Shown here in pieces: positions 1-6,061 of a stretch of 7,147 nt of DNA. The notes under the pieces are model-generated. The model was not told the origin of the DNA and did no database searches. It saw only the letters and a list, made by a program, of their open reading frames with translations. Numbering within the stretch: the first letter of the stretch is position 1; every line of letters starts with the position of its first letter. The stretch comes from Ruminococcaceae bacterium UBA1438 (GTDB lineage: Bacteria; Bacillota; Clostridia; Oscillospirales; Acutalibacteraceae): positions 2,275-9,421 of the forward strand of contig DCTO01000047.1 of the NCBI GenBank assembly GCA_002329285.1, written 5' to 3'. Position numbers and translations under genes: made by a program.

Positions 1-245
1 TGGCAATTTCCAATCCGTTTGACACGCAGGATAAGCTTGTTCAACTGATTGGCGTAGGTTTGCTCATTTTCGCGGCGGTTGAATTAATCAGTTATATTCA
101 GGTTAAAATTATTTCAAAAGAAGTGAAAAAGCATCTTGATGATGAGGCGGCTGAAAAAGGCTCAACGGAGGTTGATTATACCCCGATTACTGATAATGTG
201 GATGATGCAACGGAGGTTCAATTTGTTGAGGTTGATGAAAACTAA
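1..245 (+). CDS. C-terminal part of a membrane protein, possibly DUF308/HdeD-like (5' end outside window)
   Basis: The frame is open from base 3 to the TAA at 243-245, giving the last 80 residues of a protein whose start lies to the left. The visible part begins AISNPFDTQDKL. A hydrophobic helix follows at about visible residues 12-33 (core LIGVGLLIFAAVELISYI), then a short basic stretch (VKIISKEVKKH). The tail of about 40 residues is strongly acidic and ends EVQFVEVDEN. An NPF-type turn, a last membrane helix containing GVGLLIFAAVEL, and a charged cytoplasmic tail resemble the C-terminus of DUF308 (HdeD-type) multi-helix proteins, which are common in Clostridia and have no settled function. 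With one helix visible, this family call is an inference and other small membrane proteins remain possible. The internal TTG at 60 is not the true start, because the frame continues upstream through the first half of the helix. A terminator lies 14 bases after the stop, so this gene ends its own transcript. Confidence 0.6.
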   Translation, partial: AISNPFDTQDKLVQLIGVGLLIFAAVELISYIQVKIISKEVKKHLDDEAAEKGSTEVDYTPITDNVDDATEVQFVEVDEN

Positions 246-259
246 TAAATAAGCTTAAG

Positions 260-289
260 TGAGAGGTTATAAAAAACCTCTCATTTTTT
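260..289 (+). terminator. Rho-independent terminator of the left-edge gene
   Basis: A perfect 9-base-pair stem (TGAGAGGTT at 260-268 with AACCTCTCA at 275-283) closes a six-base loop (ATAAAA) and is followed directly by six T residues (284-289). It sits 14 bases after the stop of the upstream membrane-protein gene and before the next promoter. It therefore separates that gene from the operon that follows. Confidence 0.92.
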
Positions 290-311
290 ATTTAAAAGTT
301 AAAGATTTTTA

Positions 312-340
312 TTGTATTATTAATGTATTAATGCTATAAT
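312..340 (+). promoter_or_regulatory. Sigma-A-type promoter of the phosphohexomutase-mannosidase operon
   Basis: A consensus -10 box TATAAT (335-340) is preceded by TGC (332-334), which makes it an extended -10. A 17-base spacer separates it from a partial -35 box, TTGTAT (312-317; the first three of six bases match TTGACA). Transcription would start near 347, leaving a leader of about 37 bases before the ATG at 384. The promoter lies between the terminator at 260-289 and the first operon gene. No operator or riboswitch-like structure is evident; only a weak 5-base-pair hairpin (354-366) is seen in the leader. Confidence 0.8.
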
Positions 341-383
341 GAAGCGAAATCATTGATTAAAAATCAGTTTTGGAGGCGTTATT

Positions 384-2021
384 ATGACATTTTCGGAAAA
401 ATACCAGCAGTGGCTTTCCTTTGCAGACGAGGATACTAAAACCGAGCTTCTTTCAATTGCCGATGATGAAAAAGAAATTGAGGATAGGTTTTATAAAGAC
501 CTTGCTTTCGGCACAGGTGGCCTTCGCGGAATTATGGGCGCAGGCTCAAACCGAATGAATAAATACACCGTCGGCAAAGCAACCCTTGGCCTTGCAAATT
601 ATTTAAAGAAAAAATACAGCGGTGAAATCAAGGTTGCCCTCGCATATGACAGCCGCAATAATTCCTCCTTTTTTGCAAAAACTGCGGCGGGCATTTTTGC
701 CGCCTCGGGCTTTAAGGTTTTCCTTTATAAAACTCTCGTGCCCGTTCCCGTGCTTTCCTTCACCACGGCTTATCTCGGCTGCAATGCGGGCGTTATGATA
801 ACCGCTTCCCATAACCCGAAGGAGTATAACGGTTATAAGGTTTATGATAACCGCGGTTGCCAGTTCTGCACGGAGGATGCTAAGGCTGCGATTGAGGAGA
901 TTAATAAAATCACCGATTTCACCTCAATCCCATTTGGCTCTGAAAATTCCGATAATATCAAAATGCTTGGCGAGGAAACCCTTTCCGCCTTCATTGCCGA
1001 AGTTGAAACCCAAAGCCTTTATGAGGAAAAATCAGATCTTAAGATTGTTTACACCCCGCTTCACGGCACGGGCAATATCCCCGTTCGCCGTGTGCTTCAA
1101 GGACTTGATGTAACTGTTGTTAAAGAGCAGGAGCTGCCGGACGGCAATTTCTCAACCGTGCGCAGTCCTAATCCGGAGGAAAAGGACGCTCTTACAATTG
1201 CAATAGAAAGGGCAAAGGAAATCGGCGCTGATTTGGTGCTCGGCACAGACCCTGATTGTGACAGAGTAGGCATTGCTGTTAAAGATGAAAACGGCGAATT
1301 CGTGCTTTTCACAGGTAATCAGACCGGCGCGCTCCTTGTTAAATTCGTGCTGGAGCAGAAAAAGGCAACCCTTAATCCTAAATCAACCCTTGTTAAAACA
1401 ATTGTAACTTCAGAGCTTGGCGCTAATATCGGCAGAAAATACGGCCTTCAGGTTGAGGAAACCTTAACGGGCTTTAAGTATATCGGCGATAAGATTAATA
1501 AGTATGAGGACAGCGGCGAGCAGGAATTTGTTATCGGCTATGAGGAAAGCTACGGCTATCTCGTAGGCACTCACGCAAGGGATAAGGATGCCGTTGTCTC
1601 CTCAATGCTCATCTGCCAGATGGCGGCGTGGTATAAAAATCACGGCAAAACCCTTATTGACGGCCTTAATGAAATCTATGCAGAATACGGATATTATCTT
1701 GATTCGCTTGATGCTTTTGTGCTCAAGGGCAAGGATGGCGCTGAAAAAATCCAAAGTCTTATGACTCAGTTCAGAAACAAGGGCACTGCGCTCTTTGAGG
1801 ACTTAAAGGAAATAATTGACTTTTCCGAGGGAATAAAGGATTTGCCCAAGGAAAACGTGCTCAAATATATTTGGAATGACGGCTCCTGGATGGCAGTTCG
1901 CCCAAGCGGAACAGAGCCTAAAATCAAGGTTTATTACAGCATTCAGGATGAGTTTAAGGAAAATGCAGAAAAGCGCCTTGCCGATATCAAGGCGGTTATG
2001 CACTCAATTATTAATGGCTAA
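384..2021 (+). CDS. pgcA: Phospho-sugar mutase (alpha-phosphoglucomutase/phosphomannomutase, PgcA type)
   Basis: This cytoplasmic enzyme of the alpha-D-phosphohexomutase superfamily interconverts hexose 1-phosphate and 6-phosphate through a phosphoserine. It feeds UDP-glucose or GDP-mannose synthesis or glycogen and sugar breakdown. All four signature regions are present in order in the 545 residues. The N-terminal FGTGGLRGIMG is at 42-52. The catalytic serine loop is TASHNP with Ser142, followed by NGYKVY. The metal loop GTDPDCDR carries Asp289, Asp291 and Asp293. The sugar-specificity loop GYEESYG is at 385-391, and the phosphate-binding loop RPSGTEPK at 506-513. The long N-terminus with DRFYKDLAFGTGGLRG places it in the PGM2/PgcA group. 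At 545 residues it is slightly shorter than B. subtilis PgcA but looks complete. The ATG has GGAGG at 372-376, 7 bases upstream. Sequence alone does not settle glucose versus mannose preference; GYEES is also usual in PGM2-type enzymes. It is the first gene of the operon. Confidence 0.96.
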   Translation: MTFSEKYQQWLSFADEDTKTELLSIADDEKEIEDRFYKDLAFGTGGLRGIMGAGSNRMNKYTVGKATLGLANYLKKKYSGEIKVALAYDSRNNSSFFAKTAAGIFAASGFKVFLYKTLVPVPVLSFTTAYLGCNAGVMITASHNPKEYNGYKVYDNRGCQFCTEDAKAAIEEINKITDFTSIPFGSENSDNIKMLGEETLSAFIAEVETQSLYEEKSDLKIVYTPLHGTGNIPVRRVLQGLDVTVVKEQELPDGNFSTVRSPNPEEKDALTIAIERAKEIGADLVLGTDPDCDRVGIAVKDENGEFVLFTGNQTGALLVKFVLEQKKATLNPKSTLVKTIVTSELGANIGRKYGLQVEETLTGFKYIGDKINKYEDSGEQEFVIGYEESYGYLVGTHARDKDAVVSSMLICQMAAWYKNHGKTLIDGLNEIYAEYGYYLDSLDAFVLKGKDGAEKIQSLMTQFRNKGTALFEDLKEIIDFSEGIKDLPKENVLKYIWNDGSWMAVRPSGTEPKIKVYYSIQDEFKENAEKRLADIKAVMHSIING

Positions 2022-2060
2022 AAGCGCGAATTAATTAACCCAAAACGCGAGGATATATTA

Positions 2061-2303
2061 ATGGAAAAAATCAAGAATTATGTTGAAACTGTTTTACAGC
2101 CAAAGCTTCAGGGCGATGGCGGCTGGATTGAGTTTGTTTCCTTTGAAAACGGCGTGCTAACTGTTGTTTTCAGGGGCGAATGCTCAAAATGCTTAATTCT
2201 TCACCGCTGCGTTGAATGGATTGAGGGCGAGATTAAAAGAGATTTAAACAAAACCGTTAAGGTTAATGCAATTCGCAAAAAGCCTTATTTTCAGGAAGTT
2301 TAG
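2061..2303 (+). CDS. Small NifU-like (C-terminal domain) iron-sulfur protein
   Basis: These 80 residues consist of one domain resembling the C-terminal domain of NifU and stand-alone Nfu proteins, which bind a labile Fe-S cluster for delivery to other proteins. Seen in the sequence are an N-terminal helix ending LQPKLQGDGGWIEF (about 12-25; compare the Nfu pattern of a helix followed by DGG), a beta hairpin (GVLTVVFRGE, 31-40), the cysteine pair C41-S-K-C44 and a second helix. A third cysteine is at position 50. The usual Nfu CxxC-P-S-S context is replaced by CSKCLILHRC, and the usual DGGxVE by DGGWIEF, so it is a divergent branch. There is no NifU scaffold or NifS neighbour. The ATG has GAGGA (2049-2053) 7 bases upstream and lies 39 bases after the mutase, with no terminator between. 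Membership in the domain family is fairly sure; a real role in cluster delivery is an inference. Confidence 0.85.
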   Translation: MEKIKNYVETVLQPKLQGDGGWIEFVSFENGVLTVVFRGECSKCLILHRCVEWIEGEIKRDLNKTVKVNAIRKKPYFQEV

Positions 2304-2308
2304 GGGGG
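2303..2308 (+). promoter_or_regulatory. Ribosome binding site setting the GTG start of the mannosidase
   Basis: A run of six G residues begins on the last base of the NifU-like gene's TAG stop and ends 7 bases before the GTG at 2316. It supports that GTG as the start, because no ATG in frame lies nearby upstream. A ribosome finishing the preceding gene would cover this site, so the two genes are probably translationally coupled. Confidence 0.6.
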
Positions 2309-2315
2309 TTGAGCT

Positions 2316-5249
2316 GTGGCACATATAAAGGTAGTCAGGCGCTCAATGCGCCCGGAGGAATGGACAGAGCTTCGCTTCGGCTGGCTTAAAAGGCATATTT
2401 ATTCCGGAAAATGGGAAATCAAAAATCTTGAAATCCGCGATGCCCGCCAGGTTGCGGAAATGGAGTTTGAATATTATTCAGAGGATTACCGCCCGTTGAA
2501 TAAAGGCGATATGTATTTCACTCCGGACGGCACCGCTTTCATCAGAGCTGATGTTGATATTCCGAAGAGCCTGCAGGGCAAGGAACTTTGGCTTTCTCTA
2601 AAAACTGCAGCTGAAATCTGCGTTAAGATTAACGGAAAATATATCGGCGGCGTTGATCCAAACCGTGAAAGAATGCTTCTTTCGCCTTATATTGATGATA
2701 AGAAAACCCTTCATTTTGAAATGATGGGCTATAACCGCTCCAAGCCCGATGATGAGCGCAATCCCGAAAGCCTTTCCGTTCGCGGATGCCGCCAGATTTT
2801 TGAGGGCGCTTATATCTGCACGGTTAATCACGCCGTTCAGGATCTTGTTTGGGATTTTGAGCTGCTGCTTGATATTGCCGGAAGCGAAGCGTTTAATGAG
2901 GATTATAGGGCATTCCTTAATAAAGAGCTTAATAACGCCATGAATCTCATTGATTTTGATGCAGAGGAGCTGACGGGCGTTGCCGAGGCGCAGCAGTATA
3001 TTAATGAGGCTATTTATGCAAACGATAATTATAAGGGCAACGGCGATGTTGCGCTGATAGCTCATTCTCATCTGGATATTGCATATTATTGGCGCCGGAT
3101 TCATGCAGTGCAGAAAAACCTGCGCACGGTGCTCATTCAGCTGCGCCTGATGGATAAATATCCCGATTTCAAATACACTCATACCCAACCATATACCTAT
3201 GAAACGCTTGAAAAATATTATCCGGAGGTTATGGAGGAGCTTAAGGAAAAGGTTGCTTCAGGGCAGTTTGAGCCTGTTGGCGCAATGTATATTGAGCCGG
3301 ATTGCAACATTCCTTGCGCAGAAAGCCTTGTTCGCCAGTGCTTATATGGCCAGCAGACTTATAAGCGCCTTTTCGGCAAAACGGTTAATAATGCCTGGCT
3401 TCCCGATGTTTTTGGCAATTCCTGGATTCTGCCGCAGATTTTGAAAAAGAGCGGCGTCGATTATTTTGTTTCAAATAAGATGTCCACTTGGAATGACACT
3501 AACCGCTTTCCGCACAATAATTTTATCTGGCGCGGGATTGACGGCACAGATGTTCTTGCCTGCGTTCCGCCAACGCATTTTATCACCTGGAATATGCCAA
3601 GCCAGATTCAGGAAAATTGGGATGCTTATATTGATAAGGATTTCGGCGGGCAAACGATGAATATGTTCGGCTATGGCGACGGCGGCTCCGGCTGTACGGA
3701 GGAAATGATTGAGCTTATGCACCGCTTTGAAAAGGTTTCCGTTATGCCAAAAACAGAGCATATGGGCGGCGCCGAATTTCTTGAAAGGAACCTTAAATAC
3801 AATAAAAATCTTGAGGTTTGGGATGGTGAGCTTTATCTTGAAATGCACCGCGGCACCTTCACCACAAAAAGCGATCTTAAGCGCGCTAACCGCCGTCTGG
3901 AGTTTAAGTTCAGAAATGCGGAAATCATTTCCGTTATGAGCGGCAGGAATAACAGAGAGCAGTTAACCGCGCTTTACAAAAGGTTTCTTATTAATCAGTT
4001 TCATGACATTCTGCCCGGCTCTCACATCCATCCTGTTTATGAGGATGCCATGGCGGATTATGCTGAAATTGAAGCTGCGCTTGATGAGATTATCGGCACC
4101 GGCAACCGCTATTTCAATTCGCTTAACGTTAAGCGTGATGCGCTCACCTTTGTTGAAAGCAATAAGGGCAGTGATATCCGCCTCGGCAAAAGAGGCAATT
4201 GGATTGTGCCGATTATCAAGCCGATGCAGAGCAAAAGCCTGCGCTATCTTCAATCCTCTGCGGATTGGATTAAGATTGACGGCCTTGATGCCTTAACGCC
4301 TTATTATGCCGTTTCCTTTAATGAGGATGGCTCAATTGCCTCGCTCTATGATCTTGAGCTTGGCAGGGAATGGGCAAGCGGCGATTTCAACAAGCTTCAT
4401 ATTTATGATGACCGCCCCGGCAATTACGATGCCTGGGATATTCTGCCCAATTATAAGGATAAGGAAATTAAGGTTAAGGTTGCAGAGCCGCTTTCCGTCA
4501 GCAGCGTTAACGGCGAATGTGCAACCTTCAGAGCTGTGCTTGAAACGGCTTCTTCAAAATGGGTTATGCTCATCCGCCTCTTCCGCCAAAGCAGGGGAAT
4601 TGAGGTTGAAAGCATTGTTGATTGGAATGAAAGCCACAAGCTTGCAAAGGCTGTTTTTGATTGCAATATTTTAACCCGCCGCGCTTTGTGTGACACTTCG
4701 GCAGGCTATATTGAGCGTGACACTCATAAAAACACAAGCTGGCAGCAGGCTCGCTTTGAAACCTGCCACCATAAATGGTGCTCCGTCGCGGAGGCATTCG
4801 GCGGTGTTGCACTCATCAATGAGGGGAAATACGGCGTCGGTTTTGACGGCAGCTCAATGAGCCTTTCGCTTCTTCGCGCAACAATGCGCCCGGATGTAAC
4901 CTCCGATCTCGGCAGGCATAATTTCTGCTATATGATTATGCCGCATAAGGGCGATGCAATTAATGCGGGAATTAATAATATTGCGCTTCAATATAACAAT
5001 CCGCTAATCAAAACCGATTTTGAGTGGAATTTGCCAAGCTTTGAGCCGCTTTATCTTCAGGCTGCAAAGGAAAGCGAGGACGGCAGTATGGCCGTTATCC
5101 GCCTTTCGGAGCAAAACGGCAACCGCGGCATTATCACTCTTGATAAGCCGGTTAAACTGCTTAATATGCTCGAGGAGGAAATCGCCCCGGCAACAAATGT
5201 TATTGAGTATTCACCCTTTGAAATTTTAACGATTGGAATTGAAAAGTAA
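2316..5249 (+). CDS. Glycoside hydrolase family 38 alpha-mannosidase
   Basis: This is a retaining, zinc-dependent exo-alpha-mannosidase that releases mannose from mannosides or glycans. It has 977 residues and no signal peptide, so it is probably cytoplasmic. An N-terminal beta-rich domain (about 1-190, with WLSLKTAAEICVKINGKYIGG near 91-112) precedes the catalytic barrel. From alignment to known GH38 motifs, the zinc ligands are His252 and Asp254 in AHSHLDIAYYW, Asp364 (also the nucleophile) in WLPDVFG, and His563 in NQFHDILPGS. Other landmarks are EPVGAMYIEPD (319-329), AESLVRQCLYGQ (335-346), FIWRGIDG (403-410) and the middle-domain segment LKRANRRLE. The remaining 350 or so residues form the C-terminal beta domains. 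The motif usually read as AWLW is AYYW here (256-259), probably a subgroup feature. The length lies between E. coli MngB (shorter) and fungal Ams1 (longer), and all catalytic residues are present. Linkage preference (alpha-1,2, 1,3 or 1,6) cannot be read from the sequence. Confidence 0.95.
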   Translation: MAHIKVVRRSMRPEEWTELRFGWLKRHIYSGKWEIKNLEIRDARQVAEMEFEYYSEDYRPLNKGDMYFTPDGTAFIRADVDIPKSLQGKELWLSLKTAAEICVKINGKYIGGVDPNRERMLLSPYIDDKKTLHFEMMGYNRSKPDDERNPESLSVRGCRQIFEGAYICTVNHAVQDLVWDFELLLDIAGSEAFNEDYRAFLNKELNNAMNLIDFDAEELTGVAEAQQYINEAIYANDNYKGNGDVALIAHSHLDIAYYWRRIHAVQKNLRTVLIQLRLMDKYPDFKYTHTQPYTYETLEKYYPEVMEELKEKVASGQFEPVGAMYIEPDCNIPCAESLVRQCLYGQQTYKRLFGKTVNNAWLPDVFGNSWILPQILKKSGVDYFVSNKMSTWNDTNRFPHNNFIWRGIDGTDVLACVPPTHFITWNMPSQIQENWDAYIDKDFGGQTMNMFGYGDGGSGCTEEMIELMHRFEKVSVMPKTEHMGGAEFLERNLKYNKNLEVWDGELYLEMHRGTFTTKSDLKRANRRLEFKFRNAEIISVMSGRNNREQLTALYKRFLINQFHDILPGSHIHPVYEDAMADYAEIEAALDEIIGTGNRYFNSLNVKRDALTFVESNKGSDIRLGKRGNWIVPIIKPMQSKSLRYLQSSADWIKIDGLDALTPYYAVSFNEDGSIASLYDLELGREWASGDFNKLHIYDDRPGNYDAWDILPNYKDKEIKVKVAEPLSVSSVNGECATFRAVLETASSKWVMLIRLFRQSRGIEVESIVDWNESHKLAKAVFDCNILTRRALCDTSAGYIERDTHKNTSWQQARFETCHHKWCSVAEAFGGVALINEGKYGVGFDGSSMSLSLLRATMRPDVTSDLGRHNFCYMIMPHKGDAINAGINNIALQYNNPLIKTDFEWNLPSFEPLYLQAAKESEDGSMAVIRLSEQNGNRGIITLDKPVKLLNMLEEEIAPATNVIEYSPFEILTIGIEK

Positions 5250-5668
5250 TGACTCCTTTTCGGATTTTTTTGATCATTGCCGCTGTGCTGGTGCTCGGCA
5301 TAATAATTCTTCCGCTTTTTAACCGCCGGCAATTCAGGCGTCTGCCTTATGATCAGCAGGTGCTTGCAATTATGAAGCAGGCGAATAAGCTTGTTTATTT
5401 CAAAAATGTTTCCGGCGGGCGCAAGGGCAATCTTTTCTTTGTTAAAAATAAAAGAAAAATTCTGGTTTATCCCTGGGTGCTTGATGAAAACGGCAAGATG
5501 CTTATTGTTAAGGATAATCCGTTTGATAATTGGGATTATCCTGAAAATAAGCCTGCCCTCACGGAGGATGAAATCCGCCAGGCAAGGGATGAGCTTGTAA
5601 ATTATTCAGAAAAATCTGCGGTAAAAATCCTCTTTAATGACCCATTTGAAAAGGATGAAGCAAAGTAA
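5249..5668 (+). CDS. Uncharacterised membrane-anchored protein, 139 residues
   Basis: I do not recognise a named domain. The first A of its ATG is the last base of the mannosidase TAA (TAATG), and only a weak GGA lies upstream, so translation is probably coupled to the mannosidase. Residues 4-24 form one hydrophobic helix (FLIIAAVLVLGIIILPLF) followed at once by RRQFRR. By the positive-inside rule this puts the rest of the protein in the cytoplasm. The soluble part contains LPYDQQVLAIMKQANK (32-47), a short basic segment (GGRKGN, KNKRK) and YPWVLDENGKMLI. It ends with a conserved-looking DNPFDNWDYPE plus an acidic helix (LTEDEIRQARDEL), and resembles a small folded domain. Codon use matches the neighbours, so it is probably native. 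The last 63 bases overlap the 3' end of the opposing gene. The coding call is supported by tight coupling and a well-formed protein; the function is unknown. Confidence 0.82.
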   Translation: MTPFRIFLIIAAVLVLGIIILPLFNRRQFRRLPYDQQVLAIMKQANKLVYFKNVSGGRKGNLFFVKNKRKILVYPWVLDENGKMLIVKDNPFDNWDYPENKPALTEDEIRQARDELVNYSEKSAVKILFNDPFEKDEAK

Positions 5669-5995
5669 AAACCACAGCGCTGAAAACGGCAGGCAGATTT
5701 GCCCCAAAAGATTCATCGGCAGTGCGGAATAATCCCAAACGCCCATATGGTATTTCAGATTAAAAATACAGCCGAAGGCAAATTCGGTTGCCGTGATAAT
5801 AATCGCGCCTGAAAAGCACTTCTTTAAAAGAGGTGCTTTTTTCATTTCGCCGCTTATATAAATAAGTATTATAAATATAATCCCACCGGCAAAAAACATG
5901 CTGTAGTGCGTGCGCCCGCGCCAAAGCATTTCAAGCGTGCAGTAAGCCGTGCCGCCAAGCAAAAACAAAAATGTGTAATTAAAATAAGCTCTCAT
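5606..5995 (-). CDS. Four-helix membrane protein of the PF06541 type (putative ABC transporter type IV)
   Basis: The 129-residue product has about four membrane helices (near 5-22, 33-48, 60-80 and 98-118). Its motifs recall PF06541, annotated as putative ABC transporter type IV and common in Clostridia: a Glu in helix 1 followed by LWRGRTHYSMFFAGG (24-38), ITATEFAFG (67-75) with a membrane glutamate, and the hallmark VWDYSALPMNLLGQICLPF (86-104). The transport role in the family name is not well founded experimentally, and no ATPase gene lies next to it here. The ATG (complement of 5993-5995) has no recognisable Shine-Dalgarno sequence upstream, and an in-frame stop lies a few codons before it, so this start is the earliest likely one. 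A later start at Met23 would remove helix 1 and its motif. The 3' end overlaps the convergent 139-residue gene by 63 bases, and the hallmark motif lies before that overlap. The gene stands alone on its strand. Confidence 0.85.
   Translation of the reverse strand: MRAYFNYTFLFLLGGTAYCTLEMLWRGRTHYSMFFAGGIIFIILIYISGEMKKAPLLKKCFSGAIIITATEFAFGCIFNLKYHMGVWDYSALPMNLLGQICLPFSALWFLLCFILFKWVIKEDFYRRFF
5812..5842 (+). terminator. Terminator-like hairpin inside the reverse-strand gene, probable end of the mannosidase operon transcript
   Basis: The arms AAAAGCACTTCTT (5812-5824) and AAGAGGTGCTTTT (5828-5840) form a 13-base-pair stem with a single G-U wobble and a three-base loop. The stem runs into a tract of six T residues (5837-5842). 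On the forward strand this fits a rho-independent terminator about 145 bases past the last operon stop, where no other terminator is visible. On the reverse strand it encodes KKAPLLKKCFS, a cytoplasmic loop between helices 2 and 3 of the membrane protein. There its T tract is only four long, so readthrough is expected in that direction. The repeat could also be a chance result of the Lys/Leu-rich codons. Confidence 0.5.
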
Positions 5996-5997
5996 AA

Positions 5998-6026
5998 TTG
6001 TATTATTGCGTTTAATGTGCTAAAAT
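5998..6026 (+). promoter_or_regulatory. cca: Sigma-A-type promoter of the cca gene
   Basis: The -10 box TAAAAT (6021-6026) has TGC just upstream (6018-6020), an extended -10. A 17-base spacer leads back to TTGTAT (5998-6003). The arrangement is nearly identical to the promoter at 312-340, including the bases TATT that follow the -35 box. Transcription would start near 6033, about 29 bases before the GTG. The -35 box lies only two bases beyond the start codon of the divergent membrane-protein gene, whose own promoter I cannot identify. Confidence 0.7.
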
Positions 6027-6049
6027 AATTAATGTTAATTTTTGCAAAA

Positions 6050-6054
6050 GGAGG
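6050..6054 (+). promoter_or_regulatory. cca: Ribosome binding site choosing the GTG start of cca
   Basis: A strong site (AAAAGGAGG, core GGAGG at 6050-6054) lies 7 bases before the GTG at 6062. An ATG at 6032 is in the same frame with no stop between, but it has no ribosome binding site and coincides with the predicted transcription start. The GTG is therefore preferred. Confidence 0.85.
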
Positions 6055-6061
6055 CAAAGAG

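Noticed and set aside
354..366. Small hairpin (TGATT-AAA-AATCA) in the leader just before the Shine-Dalgarno site of the mutase gene
   Set aside because: Only five A/T-rich base pairs plus possible wobble extensions. It is too weak to call a regulatory element, and no riboswitch-like architecture surrounds it.
2022..2060. Possible terminator or attenuator between the mutase and NifU-like genes (GCGCG near 2024 and CGCG near 2046)
   Set aside because: The pairing is only three or four bases with no T tract, so transcription is expected to read through.
2598..3188. 196-codon open frame on the reverse strand
   Set aside because: It lies wholly antisense to the GH38 gene, whose protein is unmistakable across the same region. 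The translation has no recognisable domain, and long antisense frames are expected from this codon usage.
3471..3848. 125-codon open frame on the reverse strand
   Set aside because: It is antisense to the catalytic core of the mannosidase and shows no start signal or family resemblance.
4306..4674. 122-codon forward frame inside the mannosidase gene
   Set aside because: This is an alternative frame of the GH38 C-terminal domains. Its composition, rich in Arg, Ser, Leu and Ala, is typical of shifted frames, and no ribosome binding site is evident.
6032..6061. In-frame ATG at 6032 as an alternative start of cca
   Set aside because: It would add ten residues but has no ribosome binding site, lies at the predicted transcription start, and the added codons span the strong Shine-Dalgarno site that serves the GTG at 6062.
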